From positions 434,001 through 498,000 of the forward strand of contig JABAKD010000014.1 of NCBI GenBank assembly GCA_012845835.1: 64,000 nt of DNA. Direction: 5' to 3'. Below, in pieces: positions 20,525-30,207 of the stretch (positions are counted from its first letter, which is position 1; every line of letters starts with the position of its first letter). Under the pieces are notes generated by a model. The model worked only from the letters and a program-made list of their open reading frames with translations, did not search any database and was not told the origin of the DNA. The position numbers and the translations under genes are program-made. The DNA is from Undaria pinnatifida. Its lineage: Eukaryota; Sar; Phaeophyceae; Laminariales; Alariaceae.

Positions 20525-22005
20525 GTTTGCGTCATGTTTATGGTATATATTTTCCCGAAAAAGGTATACCGGGGGGCGGGGGGCGGGCGAGGTTGTCGTT
20601 TTCCTTCATTACCGGCTCGAGCTCGCCATTGAGATGGTCGGAAAACTTGGGGTTGGAGGAGGACGATCTACCGCGGCGGTGCATCGCATCGAGACAACAG
20701 CTACGGTACCATAAGGGTCACATTTTGGGCCTCTTGCATCAGTGGGTCATGGTTACTCGCGCGAGTGATCCCCTGTTCCTTTGCGTTCCTAAGGCTTCGT
20801 GTTTTTTTAAGGGATATGACAACGACAAGGAATGGCTAGCGACGCCACGGCAACCAAACCGCCTGAAGAAATATTTACAATGAGATACAGAGTCACTCTG
20901 GCAAATGGCCCAAATCTGGATCTGAAAAAGAGCTGAAAAAGAGGGTACCTTCCCTGCCCTAGCCTCGGTCTCGACATAACGGGCGTTTACCAGCGCGAAC
21001 ACCGTTGGGTAAGCGAGGATTCCTATGTGTTCATATGTAACAGCAGCCGTGCGCCATTTTGTTGCGGTATTTATCCAGAAAATGGTGTGTCGGGATCGTT
21101 TGTGCCATTTTACGGTGCAGTGGAATATTTTACGGTGTACCTGGGGTGGTCGGAGAGCGTGGGAGTGGAGGCGGACGATTTACCGAGTCGGTGCATCGTG
21201 TCGGTTTACTGGGCTTTCGCTACCATGACTACCGCTGCTGGATGGGTAAGAGGTCATACTGCACCTGGTACTATGTACTCGGTAATAGTATTCAGTAGTG
21301 GTGTCCCTCTATAGTGCCGGTTGAGCAGTGCCGGTTTCCCGACATAGTGCCTATGAATTAGCTTGGCATAGATGGAAACAACCATTAGTGGAAGTATGCG
21401 GAGTAGTGCCGGTTGCCGATATATTGCCGGTATTTTCCTCTATAATGCACACACCAGCACTGTAGATGGACCACAAAGTGCTGCATATGCCATTTTTATG
21501 TTTTGGTATTTCGCAAGAAAAGGTATACCGGGGTTTGGAGTCTTCGTCCATTACCGGCTATGACTCGCCGTCTCGATGGTGAGAGAGCTTGGGGCTAGGG
21601 GAGGACGATTTACCGAGGCGTTACGCCGCGTTGATAAGCTGCGCGTTCACTACGATGACTATCGTTGGGTGACTGAGGAGTTATATCGTATTGCGAAAAA
21701 AGAAAAAATACACCTCAGCTGTGAGATCGACGAAGAAGGATTTTGATCAAAACTGATCTTTGCAAGCTGCGTGTGATACTTCGATCGCGCTGTATTTTTT
21801 AGCAGCATGTAAATATATTATGGTTTTTGGACAGAAAAAGGTATATCGGTGGCGTTTGGTGCCATTTTATGGAACAGTGGAATTCTTCACGGCATGTAGG
21901 AGATGGTGGGAGAGCTTGGGGTTGGAGGAGGACGACCTCCTTAGGCGGTACATCATGTCCATTTACTGAGGCGTTTACGATCATGATCACCTTTGGGTGA
22001 GCGAG
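20525..22005 (+). pseudogene. Array of four relics of the pore/donor edge
   Basis: Copies of the segment from the turret (TGGGAGAGCTTGGG) to the donor, with downstream intron, lie at 20635-21012, 21140-21250, 21560-21675 and 21895-22000. The first is split by a family P insertion at about 20740-20990, after which ACACCGTTGGGTAAGCGAGG resumes. The second is open across about 75 codons and keeps YWAFATMTTAAG, but its filter is altered and its donor is in the wrong phase. The third keeps FTTMTIVG and GTGAC but has an in-frame stop after the W of the turret. The fourth has Tyr followed by TGA. Units also share an intronic AGAAAAGGTATACCGGGG box. None can supply a working filter. Confidence 0.88.
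20740..20990 (+). repeat. Palindromic-core repeat family P inside pore relic
   Basis: GGTTACTCGCGCGAGTGATC opens the copy. It runs through TACAGAGTCACTCTGG and ends TGCCCTAGCCTCGGTCTCGA. It interrupts the first downstream pore relic, so it arrived after that duplication. Confidence 0.6.
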
Positions 22006-22394
22006 GATCCATGGGAATGTATACGTTAGGTTAGGGTTATGTCATTTTCCAGTTGGCATCCGATTTAAGAGCCTCCCGGAACAGGCCAGCGTTACCGTTC
22101 TTATCTCCGTACCGCTCTTGTCTCCGATTCGGTATCATGCAGGTTTTCGTACAGGCGTCTTTATCATATGCCTGGTAGGCTTTACTATCGGCGTCACAAG
22201 GCGTGACAAGACGAGTTGACCGCTATTAAGTCTGTTTTCTCTTTGTCGTGGGAGCTCTTAACCGGGTATCGTACTGTGTTATTTTTTTTGTTTGAGCTTC
22301 CTTACAGGAGGGGCTCTGTACACCCCACCCCCCTGGCCAAAGAGGAAGGAGATGAGACGTGCAAAACGTTTTCATGTTATGTGTAAAAGAAGCA

Positions 22395-22540
22395 TGTAGA
22401 GCGCCTAAATGATGGAGGTGTCTCTGTCAGGAGTAGGAACGGTGCTCCGTCCGTCTCGAAAGGGATGCGTGGTCAATGGTCGAATGACTAAGGCCAGCAA
22501 CCATTGAGTACGCCCCCCCCCCCCCCCCCCCCCCCTCGTT
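22395..22540 (+). mobile_element. LINE 3' end, truncated, poly(C)-tailed
   Basis: AATGATGGAGGTGTCTCTGT, CTCGAAAGGGATGCGTGGTC and GACTAAGGCCAGCAACCATT GAGTACGCCCC match the end of the LINE at 16440-16580. It ends in about 26 C residues. Confidence 0.7.
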
Positions 22541-22548
22541 CAGGCCTA

Positions 22549-22625
22549 GAGATATCTTCCCAGTAGTGGGTATCGAGCGCGCCAACGCAATGATCATCAT
22601 GGTCACATGGTACTACCATATAACT
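22549..22625 (+). pseudogene. Relic of the S6 exon 5' edge
   Basis: GATATCTTCCCAGTAGTGGG, ATCGAGCGCGCCAACGCAAT and GATCATCATGGTCA match the first 75 nt of the exon at 23057 (GDIFPVV..ERVYAMIIMV). The AG acceptor region is kept (CAGGCCTAGAGATATC), but the Tyr-Gly of the filter is not. Confidence 0.8.
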
Positions 22626-22795
22626 AACACTACATTGTTAGTCGTCCGACACTCTGCAAGCGTGACCTTCAACCCCCTCTCTTCTTCATTCACAATGAAT
22701 GTAAGCCTACGCCCCTCCCCTCTTCCTCCCCCCCCGCGCCTCTCCTTCATTCACAATGGGTGTAAGCCTAGTCCTTCCCCCTCCCCCCTGCCGCT

Positions 22796-22985
22796 TCATG
22801 CGACTCGCCGAACACCTCACGGCACGGCCCTTCGCGTTTGGTGCAGGCGACGTCTGTTTGGTCGGTGAAAACCCGACGTGTTTCCTCCCGGCATTATGGG
22901 GATGCGAGGGTCATACCACATACCATATGATCTTAAGAATACGGCTATGTCTGAAATGAGTACGCCCCCCCCTCCCTTCCCTTCT
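22796..22985 (+). mobile_element. SINE-C, diverged full copy
   Basis: TCATGCGACTCGCCGAACAC through CTGAAATGAGTACGCCCCCC, with a short duplication (CATACCACATACCATATG). Its C-tail blends into the polypyrimidine tract before the S6 exon. Confidence 0.65.
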
Positions 22986-23056
22986 CCTTCATCAATAATT
23001 GATGTAAACCTACCCCCCCCCCCGCCTCCCCCGCTTCCACCCTGGCCTGCGTGCAG

Positions 23057-23264
23057 ATACGGCGACATATTTCCCGTTGTAGACAACGAGCGCGTCTACG
23101 CCATGATCATCATGGTCATAGGGGCTACCGTGTTCGGGTACATTGTTGGCAGCGTCAGCGCATTGGCGAGCAACCCCAACGGAAGCCAGGCCCGGGAGAC
23201 AGTAAAAATACTGGCAGTTTCCAACTACCTGGGGGAGAAGAAGGTCCAGATCAAGCTCAGACAG
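23057..23264 (+). CDS. Channel gene, filter end, S6 and C-linker start
   Basis: The acceptor is GCGTGCAG. One base completes the filter Gly, and the exon then reads YGDIFPVVDNERVYAMIIMV, with S6 continuing IGATVFGYIVGSVSALAS. It runs into the C-linker (NPNGSQARETVKILAVSNYL, then GEKKVQIKLRQ) and ends in phase 0 at CAG|GTTTGT. YGDIxPxxxxER and the S6 GS.SALA are conserved in EAG/AKT channels (family knowledge). S6 lines the gate and the C-linker couples it to the cyclic-nucleotide-binding fold. Confidence 0.96.
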
Positions 23265-24636
23265 GTTTGTGTGCCGTCAAAACATTTTTCTCCCTTCCCC
23301 CGCGCGCTGTGAGGCGGGCCGGGGGGGGGGGGGGGGGGAGGCCACCGGGGGGAGGAAGAGGGTCGCTTTTGTTTTCTTAGTCGTGAGTGTTTGCTTTCCA
23401 GTCCATCTGTTGATACAATGTCAGAATTTCTATCATTGGTTTCACTTCGGTTTGTTTGTTTGCTTGCTTGCTTGCCTGGTTGCTCGATTGTTTGATCGTC
23501 TTTGTCTGTCCGTTTTGTTTTTTGTGTGTGTGTGTGTTGGCGTGAAGAGCTGTCTTCACATCAAACCGCGTTCTTTTTACCCGATGATATCGGCAAAACC
23601 CAGTGTCTGTCGTGATTCTTCGTCCTAGCGAGGTACACATGCAGGATTTTTTTTTCAAGTATTGCTTTTTCCATCCATCTGACTATGTGCAGCATGAGCG
23701 TCAAAATCGATCACTCAAGTGCATTCTCACGAAGCAAAGGAAAACCGAGGGAAACCTATCACACACCGGACAGATCACCTATCCCCACTCGATGATGTAG
23801 ATATTTCAGGAAGATCTGTGTGGTGTAGCTAATGGTACCGGGTGGGAGCCGTACGATCTGCGTGATCTAGAAAACGTTTCCAGGGTAGGATCTGTCCTCC
23901 ACATACACAGATCCTGCTCAACATCTCATAGCGGCTACATACATATAGAATTTACTGTGGGTGATCTAGATCGCGATCTGTGTGAGGTGTGAAGGATTCT
24001 AACCGTGTTGATCTGTCTGTGTGTTCGTGTGCTTGTTTGATCGTTTTGCCAAGTTGGGTTAGGGTTAAGAAGCACGCCGAGTAGTTCTTGCAAGCAGAAT
24101 TACACGGTGGGGGCGCACCGCAAGTTTCTGAGCTCCCAACACAAGGAGCTAAACAAATTCACAAAAAAACATGACTTCGAAATCGAATCGCGCAATCCCA
24201 CCAACACATCTAAGCGCTGGTCCGAAAACAACCGTTGCACTCGGAAAAATACCGGACTAACTACCATGGTTCCTCGCTTTCACTTGAGGAGGTCAACCGG
24301 CCGGAAAACGTTGGGCCCAGACAGTTGAACCCCTGCTGTGGGATGACTCGGCACAATAGCACCACCACACTCTCCGTGTCTGTTCTTGGGTTTCCATCCT
24401 AGAGAGAGGCATGTTGAATTTTTATTGCTATCTTTTGTTGCCCTCTGCCGACAATACAGTGCAGATGTCGTCCCGATATTAATCGAAAATCGTTGTTGTT
24501 GGTCGTCTTCTGTGTGCGTTTGATTGTCTGTTTTTTTTTTTGTTTTCCGCGTTTTTTTGCGTTTTGTTTTAATTATCAATTGTAGGTGTTTGTCGTTTTA
24601 TGAGTCGTTCGTTTGCTTGTTGTTTGACGCCTGCAG
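23265..24636 (+). other. Intron within C-linker
   Basis: Phase 0, 1.4 kb. It has a G-run (23320-23338), GT- and TTGC-rich low-complexity sequence at 23450-23550, a family G repeat (23810-24000) and a partial family F copy (about 24110-24330, AGTTTCTGAGCTCCCAACAC). No exon is seen. Confidence 0.55.
23810..24000 (+). repeat. Family G (GATCTGTG-rich) repeat
   Basis: Short ACAGATC/GATCTGT words recur in both orientations, with GGTACCGGGTGGGAGCC as a marker. Related, inverted or partial copies lie at 31100-31400 and 32680-32790. Confidence 0.5.
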
Positions 24637-24753
24637 GCGGTGAAGAAGCACGTGGAGTATTACTTGCAGCACAAAAGTCCGTTCCAAGAGGAAGACCTGC
24701 AGGCGCTCATGCCCCCCAGTCTCAGACAGGAGTCTGTTCTCCAGATCCACAAG
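24637..24753 (+). CDS. Channel gene, C-linker exon
   Basis: A CCTGCAG acceptor and an AAG|GTACCG donor bound exactly 39 codons, phase 0/0. It reads AVKKHVEYYLQHKSPFQEED, LQALMPPSLR and QESVLQIHK. The helix-turn-helix order Y(Y/W)..K..F.E..LL..LP.SLR.E is the C-linker consensus of HCN, CNG and EAG channels (family knowledge). There it links S6 to the CNBD and drives tetramer contacts. The donor region was duplicated downstream (next entry). Confidence 0.93.
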
Positions 24754-25035
24754 GTACCGTGAAACGTGCTACAAAAGAGCTAGCACTTCATAAGCCCTAC
24801 TGTTTTTCTGACGAACAGGACCCCTCAATAGACTAACAGAATATCCCAAATTCGGTGAACTACCGTTTGCGTTTGTGTTATTATCGTTTCGTTGTACCAT
24901 GAAACGTGCTACAAAGGAGATAGCACTTCTTCAGCCATACTGTCTTTCTGACGAACAGGACCCCTCGATAGACTAACAGAATGCCCCTAAATTCGGGGAA
25001 CTACCGTTTGTGTTTTTTTCGTTACTATAATTTTG
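24751..25035 (+). repeat. Two-copy tandem repeat starting at the donor site
   Basis: The sequence from the donor (AAGGTACCGTGAAACGTGCT) to CGTTTGTGTT... is repeated at 24892 (GTTGTACCATGAAACGTGCT), a unit of about 142 bp. The copy retains the GTACC of the splice donor but not the exon. Confidence 0.85.
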
Positions 25036-25154
25036 TTGCATAGACAATGGGACTGCCCATCGGATAGAGTGCTAACCAATTTCCTGAAGATCGCTTGTCT
25101 GGGCGTTAGATAGATGCGCGCAATGAAAGAGGTAGCTCGTTTTGGAGCCATCCC

Positions 25155-25325
25155 ACGCTATAGGGGGTGCAGCAGATTCTAAGAAGTTTCTGGCCTCCCA
25201 ACACGAGGAGCTCACCACCTCGCCCGAAACATGACTTAGAGAGCATTCGCTCCCGCAATCCGACCAACACTTGTATGCGCTACGAACTACCGTAGTCCTA
25301 AACCAAAAATAAAACCGCAAAGGCG
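25155..25325 (+). repeat. Dispersed repeat family F
   Basis: GGGGTGCAGCAGATTCTAAG, then CCCAACACGAGGAGCTCACC, GAAACATGACTTAGAGAGCA and CAATCCGACCAACACTTGTA. Confidence 0.75.
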
Positions 25326-25464
25326 CCAGAGTAACCGGTAATCCCTCACCTTTAGGAGCTCAACCAATCAGAAGGTCGGAAATGTTTGGCCCTAAACAGT
25401 GCAACCCCTACAGTACTATAGAGGGATGACCCCGAGGAGAACCTGGGGCCCGAGTCCTACCACG

Positions 25465-25690
25465 CTAGAGGTGCAGCAGATTCTAAGAATTATCTGAGCT
25501 CCTAACACGAGGCAGAGCTAGGTCAATATCAACATCAACATCACCCGAAACAGGACTTCGAAGACATTCGCTCGCGCAGCCCGACCCACTTTTCTATGAT
25601 CTTGTCCCAAAAACAACCAATGTACTCGTGAAAACATTATCATACTAACCGGTAGTTTCTCGCGTTGGGAGCTCAACCCCTAAGGTGGGT
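25465..25690 (+). repeat. Dispersed repeat family F
   Basis: GAGGTGCAGCAGATTCTAAG through CCTAACACGAGG, with a local (CAACAT) expansion, then CGAAGACATTCGCTCGCGCA. Ends near GAGCTCAACCCCTAAGG. Confidence 0.75.
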
Positions 25691-26095
25691 AGACTCTCGC
25701 CCTGTAAGGCGGCAATATTTTTTTTGGTCAAAAATTCCTACCCCTATCCTAGCATGCGTCGTCTTTTATATAGTAGAACTCCTGCATTGAGGGCCCCTCA
25801 GAAAATCTTAGGTGCATCCCTTCCGTGTCATGCGTGATACAAGCTATGGTGTCCATTTTTTTAGCACTCCTCCGTACCTTTTGGAGACAAAACGACTCAG
25901 ACATTTGTGTGGGACATTGTTTGCGGTACATGCTCGTAGTTCATATGAAGAGACCTTTTTTCGGTATTTTTCTTCATTTTCGTACAAAAAATCGGTAAAA
26001 TCTGACGAAAACAGGGGCTTTAGAACAACTGCCTATTCCGCTACCACACCTTTTTTACTTGATGTCGGCTCGACGAAACTCCCATTCTAACACGT

Positions 26096-26282
26096 TCCCC
26101 TCTACCGCCCACCCCCACCCCCATTCGTCTCTGCCCCCCCATTCCCCCCTTCCTCCTTTCCCTTCTTCCCTTCGTTCTCTCCATCCCCTCCCTCTTCTCC
26201 CCTTCCCTCTATCCCCCGCTCTCTCCTCCCCTCGCCGTCCCCCCCTCCCTCTCCTCCCTCCCACCCCTTTCCACCGCCCCTC
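26096..26282 (+). repeat. C/T polypyrimidine tract before CNBD acceptor
   Basis: About 187 nt almost wholly of C and T with scattered A and G, ending 22 nt before the acceptor. It has G-quadruplex/triplex potential on the complementary strand and is an extreme case of the C-rich tracts preceding acceptors in this gene. Confidence 0.75.
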
Positions 26283-26304
26283 ATCAAAACCTCCACATGA
26301 ATAG

Positions 26305-26466
26305 GATGTTATTGTGAAAATAGGGATCTTCGAGCATCTCAACTCTAACCACATCGCCTACATGCTGCGCCAGATGAAGCCGCTCTTCATCATTTCTGGC
26401 AATTACGTCTACACTCCCGGAAATGGGAGCGACGGCGTTTACTTTTTGATCGCCGGCGTGGCGGAG
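26305..26466 (+). CDS. Channel gene, CNBD exon 1
   Basis: An AATAG acceptor and a GAG|GTGGGT donor bound 54 codons, phase 0/0. It encodes DVIVKIGIFEHLNSNHIAYM, LRQMKPLFIISGNYVYTPG and then GSDGVYFLIAGVAE. This is the first half of a cyclic-nucleotide-binding fold. Helix A (IFEHLN..HIAYMLRQMKP) and the early beta roll with (Y)FLIAGVAE match the CNBD consensus (family knowledge). Relics of its donor edge follow in the intron. Confidence 0.93.
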
Positions 26467-26544
26467 GTGGGTCTTTTGCCCTGACCACATCCACAGCGAA
26501 GGCTCCAGCCATAGTCCCAACCCGGGCCGTGACCCTTGCCTTGT

Positions 26545-27705
26545 TTTTGTACACGGGGCGTGAGTCTTTACGCCAACCTCATGCACAACGATGGTTCTCG
26601 AGCCCAGTAGACCCCCGTCCTTTGCCTATTTTTTTGGTCGATGGCGTGAATCCATGGGTCAGTCTCATACACAACGATGATCTTCATGTGTTCGGTAGGA
26701 CCCCAAACCTGACCCTGGCTATTAACCCTACCTACTAAGGCCGTAGCAGACTCATCCCCCCGTAGGGATTGTACTTTTTGGGTAAACTAACGTTTCTGGC
26801 CTTCTGATAGTGTGACCGGTGGAGCTCCTCGAGTGTTGGAACTATCGGATAGTATGATAGCTTTACGAGTACAATGGTTGTTTTTAGGACTAGCGCATGG
26901 AAATGTTGGTCGGGTTGCGCGAAGGAACGCCTTCGAAGTCATGTGTCGGGTGATGTTGATGTTGATATTGAACTAGCTCCTCATGTTGGGAGCCCAGAAA
27001 GTTCTTGGAATCTGCTGCACCCTTCGTACGGAGGATCATATCCAGCAGGACCCACGATACACACAAAATCTATGTATTACCCAGTTTTTACCAACTGCGT
27101 TTGGTCCTGATGACCATGTTTCCCCCTATGCCCAATTCTACCCCTAGGGTTTGCTCGCCGGTGTGGCGTAGGCGAGGATTTCCCACGAGCCTTATCCACA
27201 ACGACGGTGGTAGAAAAAGTCACTCCAACCCTATCCCGCACCCACAATGATAGTCTTCTAACCCTAGCCCTGACTCTTAACCCTGACCATAGCCATGGAC
27301 AAAGCAGGTAATACTATATGGAAACATTTGTTTCGAGCGACGGAGCTCCTTAACCCATCTTAACCGAACATCGTCGGGAAGTGACTCGTTATTGTCTTGC
27401 AAGGTGAACATGTTTCGTATACCTAGGCCATGGCTTTTCGTCATCGTCGAGTGCTATTGCCCTTTCGGTCTACACAAAAACGAAATTGGGCGAGGTAATG
27501 GAGCTTCTCAAACAAGGACGCCACGGATAAAAAAACGGTGCGCTTTTTACCGTAGCCTCAACCCTCATACTATCGCTAAACCCCGATGCTAGCCCCAAAC
27601 CTACTAACACTAACCCTGATCCAACTACCCCGATCGTTTTTTTTTTCTTCGTCGCCAAAGTGGCGGAGATGGACATTTTCGCCGACCTCGTACACAGCTA
27701 GTTTC
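26545..27705 (+). pseudogene. Relics of CNBD exon 1 donor edge (about four)
   Basis: Segments near 26545, 26628, 27146 and 27640 repeat the exon end (TTTTTGATCGCCGGCGTGGC GGAG) plus the intron that follows, with a CATCCACAACGA-like box (ACATCCACAGCGAAGG in the primary copy). The best are TTTGCTCGCCGGTGTGGCGT (27148) and CGTCGCCAAAGTGGCGGAGA (27642). All are diverged. Confidence 0.65.
26800..27025 (-). repeat. Dispersed repeat family F, inverted
   Basis: Reverse complement of the 25155/25465 type. It has GGAGCTCCTCGAGTGTTGGA at one end and TCTTGGAATCTGCTGCACCC at the other. Confidence 0.75.
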
Positions 27706-27955
27706 AATTTTATTCCTTATCTTAAGGTGTTATTTTTTTTCAATGGAGGTGTTATATCAAATGACTTCCTTCAGTTGCGCGCATCGTTTTTTGTTTTTAT
27801 TTTTATTTCCTGAGGTACCCTTCCACACCAGAGTCGTTTGGAGCTTGTGCTATGAGCACGGACTGTGTTGCGGCGACGAGTTTGTTCATGTGAGAACAAC
27901 AAAAAAAGGACACCATCCCAAGCCCGCCACTAAGTTTTCGTGCGTGCTTTCGCAG

Positions 27956-28138
27956 GCGGTACATCAAGAGGAGGGGACGGAGCGTCACACAAACCTTTAC
28001 ATCGTGCGCGAGGGGAAATCTTTCGGGCACGAAGGTTTCCTAGAAAATGACAGCGGAACTCCCCCGGGGAAAATAGGCATGCGCGCCCTGGCTGACTGCT
28101 CAATATTCCTCCTGGCGGAAAAAAAAATCGCAAATCTG
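27956..28138 (+). CDS. Channel gene, CNBD exon 2
   Basis: A TTTCGCAG acceptor and a CTG|GTGAGG donor bound 61 codons, phase 0/0. It reads AVHQEEGTERHTNLYIVREG, then KSFGHEGFLENDS...PPGKI and GMRALADCSIFLLAEKKIAN. It is the second half of the beta roll including the phosphate-binding cassette. The canonical cassette has an FGE(L/I) Glu and an R-(T/S)-A Arg that hold the cyclic nucleotide (family knowledge). Here they read FGH and G-K-I. The fold is kept but ligand contacts look lost, as in the CNBD-homology domain of EAG channels. Confidence 0.93.
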
Positions 28139-29229
28139 GTGAGGAGAAGAAGAAACGAAAATACCGACTCATTAGCTGGGTTTCTTATTTTTATAAAAAT
28201 GATTTCAAGTACGCCAGCTGTCTGTGAGTTCGATCAATTTGTAGGAGTCGATGCTCATTTTTAGCAAGCTGCGAGATATTCCGGTCGCGCCTTTTTTTTA
28301 GATGATGTACGAGTTGATTTTTCGAAGATGTAGTACACCTCCGGATGCCGTCAGAGGATGAACAGGATAATTTGATTAAGAAACAGATAACCCCCCATTG
28401 CCTGGCTCCTTTGCCCATTTCTAACTCCTAAAGCTATCATATTCTAATTCCATTTGTCATGTTCTAATTCCAAGTGTTTTTGTCCTCATGTCGGGACTGC
28501 GGTGCTAAAAGGTGCTAAAACGTGCTAAAAGGTGCTAAAAGGTGCTACTCGTAAAAGGGTTAAAAATAAGTGCGGCTAAAAACGCTAAAACGTTTTCTTT
28601 GCTTTTTGTGCTCCCCCCCTGGGTGCACCATTCTTCCTTCTAAGGGTGGTCACTTGATCAACTACTCTATACCTCACCCGAAAACAGAAAGTTGAACCCA
28701 ATGAACGAGGACAAAACCCATGAGCTCGAGGTGTAAACCAAAAAAGAACATTTTTGCAGCAGACGATAGAGGAACAAGTAGTACCTTTTGGCTGATTATT
28801 TTGTTCTGAATTGCTGCGCTCCTTAGCCCCCCAAAATTCGTCGGAATTCTTCATTCTTGATGTTTTGCGAAAAGTGATTTGCAGTGTACTCGAGTCCAAA
28901 AAAATGGATTATGCATCGGTGGTGGCACTTTTCTTTTTTATTGAGCTCTTCTTGTGAAGAGGATTGTTAAGAAGAAAAAAAAAAGTTTCGGCGAATTTTC
29001 GGTCACGAGCCCCGTCATTAAGAAATAGGGTTTGAGCAAAAAAAAAAAAAAATGCTACTTCTGTCACAGCACCGCGTCGGCATAACAAGCAAAAAACGTA
29101 AAGTCGTGACCCAGACTGGATGGGGATCTTACTCACAGGACACGGTGCGCTCTACACCCAAAAACTCAGGGTTGAAAATGAAAACGCATCGGAAATTTTT
29201 TTTTTTACCTGTCGAAAATATCATCTGCT

Positions 29230-29295
29230 GGATTTACTCGGTTTCCTCGATTTTCCGAATCTGGCGGAGGAGAAGATTTGCGAACACGGCAAGGA
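29230..29295 (+). pseudogene. Relic of CNBD exon 2 3' edge
   Basis: TTCCGAATCTGGCGGAGGAG AAGATTTGCGAA resembles the end of the exon at 27956 (FLLAEKKIANL); here the reading is NLAEEKICE. It lacks a donor and has no acceptor upstream. Confidence 0.4.
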
Positions 29296-29728
29296 GGGTG
29301 CAGGACACCATTCATCTTTTCTGGGGGTGGGTCGCTTGAGGAGCTCTCTCTCTACCTCTCCCGAATACTTATTTGGAGTATTTCCCTACACGTACACGCC
29401 TTCATGGGCATGTGAAACCCTTTTATACCGTGTCCACATCCTGGATTATTCGTCCTGTTAGGCGCTCCCAGGGCAATATCGTAATAGGCAGTACAGATGT
29501 CCTGTGAAAAGCAAGGATACAGGCTACAGCAGAGGTGCACAGGTACATAGTTGTGACGGTGGTCGCTTGGGGAGCTCTCTATTTCCCCCCGACAAATAAT
29601 ACTAGTTTGAGTATAACTGAAAAGAAAACGCGAATTCGATGAGCAAACCCGTATAGACAAGCTGACGCACACAGACCACATTGTCAGTAATATTTGTTCG
29701 CGGAAGAAACAAGATGTCACAGGTTTAC

Positions 29729-29731
29729 GTG

Positions 29732-29773
<42 letters not shown>

Positions 29774-29808
29774 GCAATAACAACAACAACAACGACAACA
29801 ACAACAGC

Positions 29809-29853
<45 letters not shown>
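29729..29853 (+). repeat. (AAC)n microsatellite
   Basis: About 41 AAC triplets with AGC, ATA and GAC variants. It lies 70 bp upstream of the terminal exon. Confidence 0.98.
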
Positions 29854-29854
<1 letters not shown>

Positions 29855-29922
29855 CATCGTACTGAACACCACAACCCACCCTCCCCCCGGCAACCTCGAA
29901 ACAAACATTTATTCACTCTCAG

Positions 29923-30207
29923 GCCCAAAACCAGCCGGACGTGGCGACCCAACTGCAGCTCGCCCTCCGTCGCGCCATTGCCGACCAAGAAATGAGATCC
30001 TCTACGCCGCCAGCACCAACATCATCGCGTCCCATGAGCGCGGCCTCTTCCGCTCGAACTTTCATAGAGGAAGCTTTTGGCAGACAGCGAGACATTGGGG
30101 CAGTGGAGGCCGGAAAAGGAGGGGGTAGAATGGACCCGCCAAGGAGCCGGGGGGCGAGGCGTTCAAAAGTATTGCCGACGGAAGAAGGGGGGGGGGGAGG
30201 GGGTTGA
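29923..30207 (+). CDS. Channel gene, last CNBD helix and C-terminal tail
   Basis: A CACTCTCAG acceptor opens a phase-0 exon with NQPDVATQLQLALRRAI, the C-terminal helix of the CNBD (consensus P(E/D)(L/V)A..LL..L.RR, family knowledge). Then come ADQEMRSSTPPAPTSSRP, a Ser/Pro-rich stretch, and a tail that runs into the first unit of a G-rich minisatellite and stops at TGA 30205-30207. No consensus donor is seen before the stop, so I call it terminal. A splice at a weaker GT (30103 or 30125) into further exons cannot be excluded. The first 60 codons are well supported; the Gly-rich end is less certain. Confidence 0.75.
   Translation, partial: AQNQPDVATQLQLALRRAIADQEMRSSTPPAPTSSRPMSAASSARTFIEEAFGRQRDIGAVEAGKGGGRMDPPRSRGARRSKVLPTEEGGGGGG

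Larger units (their letters stand above)
22006..23056 (+). other. Intron 3' part before S6
   Basis: Holds nothing recognisable at about 22006-22390, then a LINE 3' end (22395), an S6-edge relic (22549), a SINE-C (22796), and C-rich tracts at 22512-22537, 22970-22985 and 23010-23042 leading to the acceptor. Confidence 0.6.
25036..26304 (+). other. Intron 3' part before the CNBD
   Basis: Holds two family F copies (25155, 25465), AT-rich sequence, and an extreme C/T tract at 26096-26282. At 25700-26090 nothing is recognised. Confidence 0.55.
26467..27955 (+). other. Intron inside the CNBD
   Basis: Phase 0, 1.5 kb. It holds donor-edge relics of the preceding exon and an inverted family F copy at 26800. 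Between about 27250 and 27600 only low-complexity TAACCCT-like words are seen. Confidence 0.6.
28139..29922 (+). other. Intron before terminal exon
   Basis: Phase 0, 1.8 kb. It holds a family E fragment (28196-28305), short GGTGCTAAAA repeats (28498-28560), a CNBD-edge relic near 29252 and the (AAC)n tract. About 28600-29050 and 29340-29720 show nothing recognised apart from two GGTGG(T/G)CGCTTG(A/G)GGAGCTCTCT boxes (29325, 29560). Confidence 0.55.

Noticed and set aside
29681..29995. Thr-rich open frame over the (AAC)n tract
   Set aside because: Microsatellite translation; the real exon at 29923 is in another frame.
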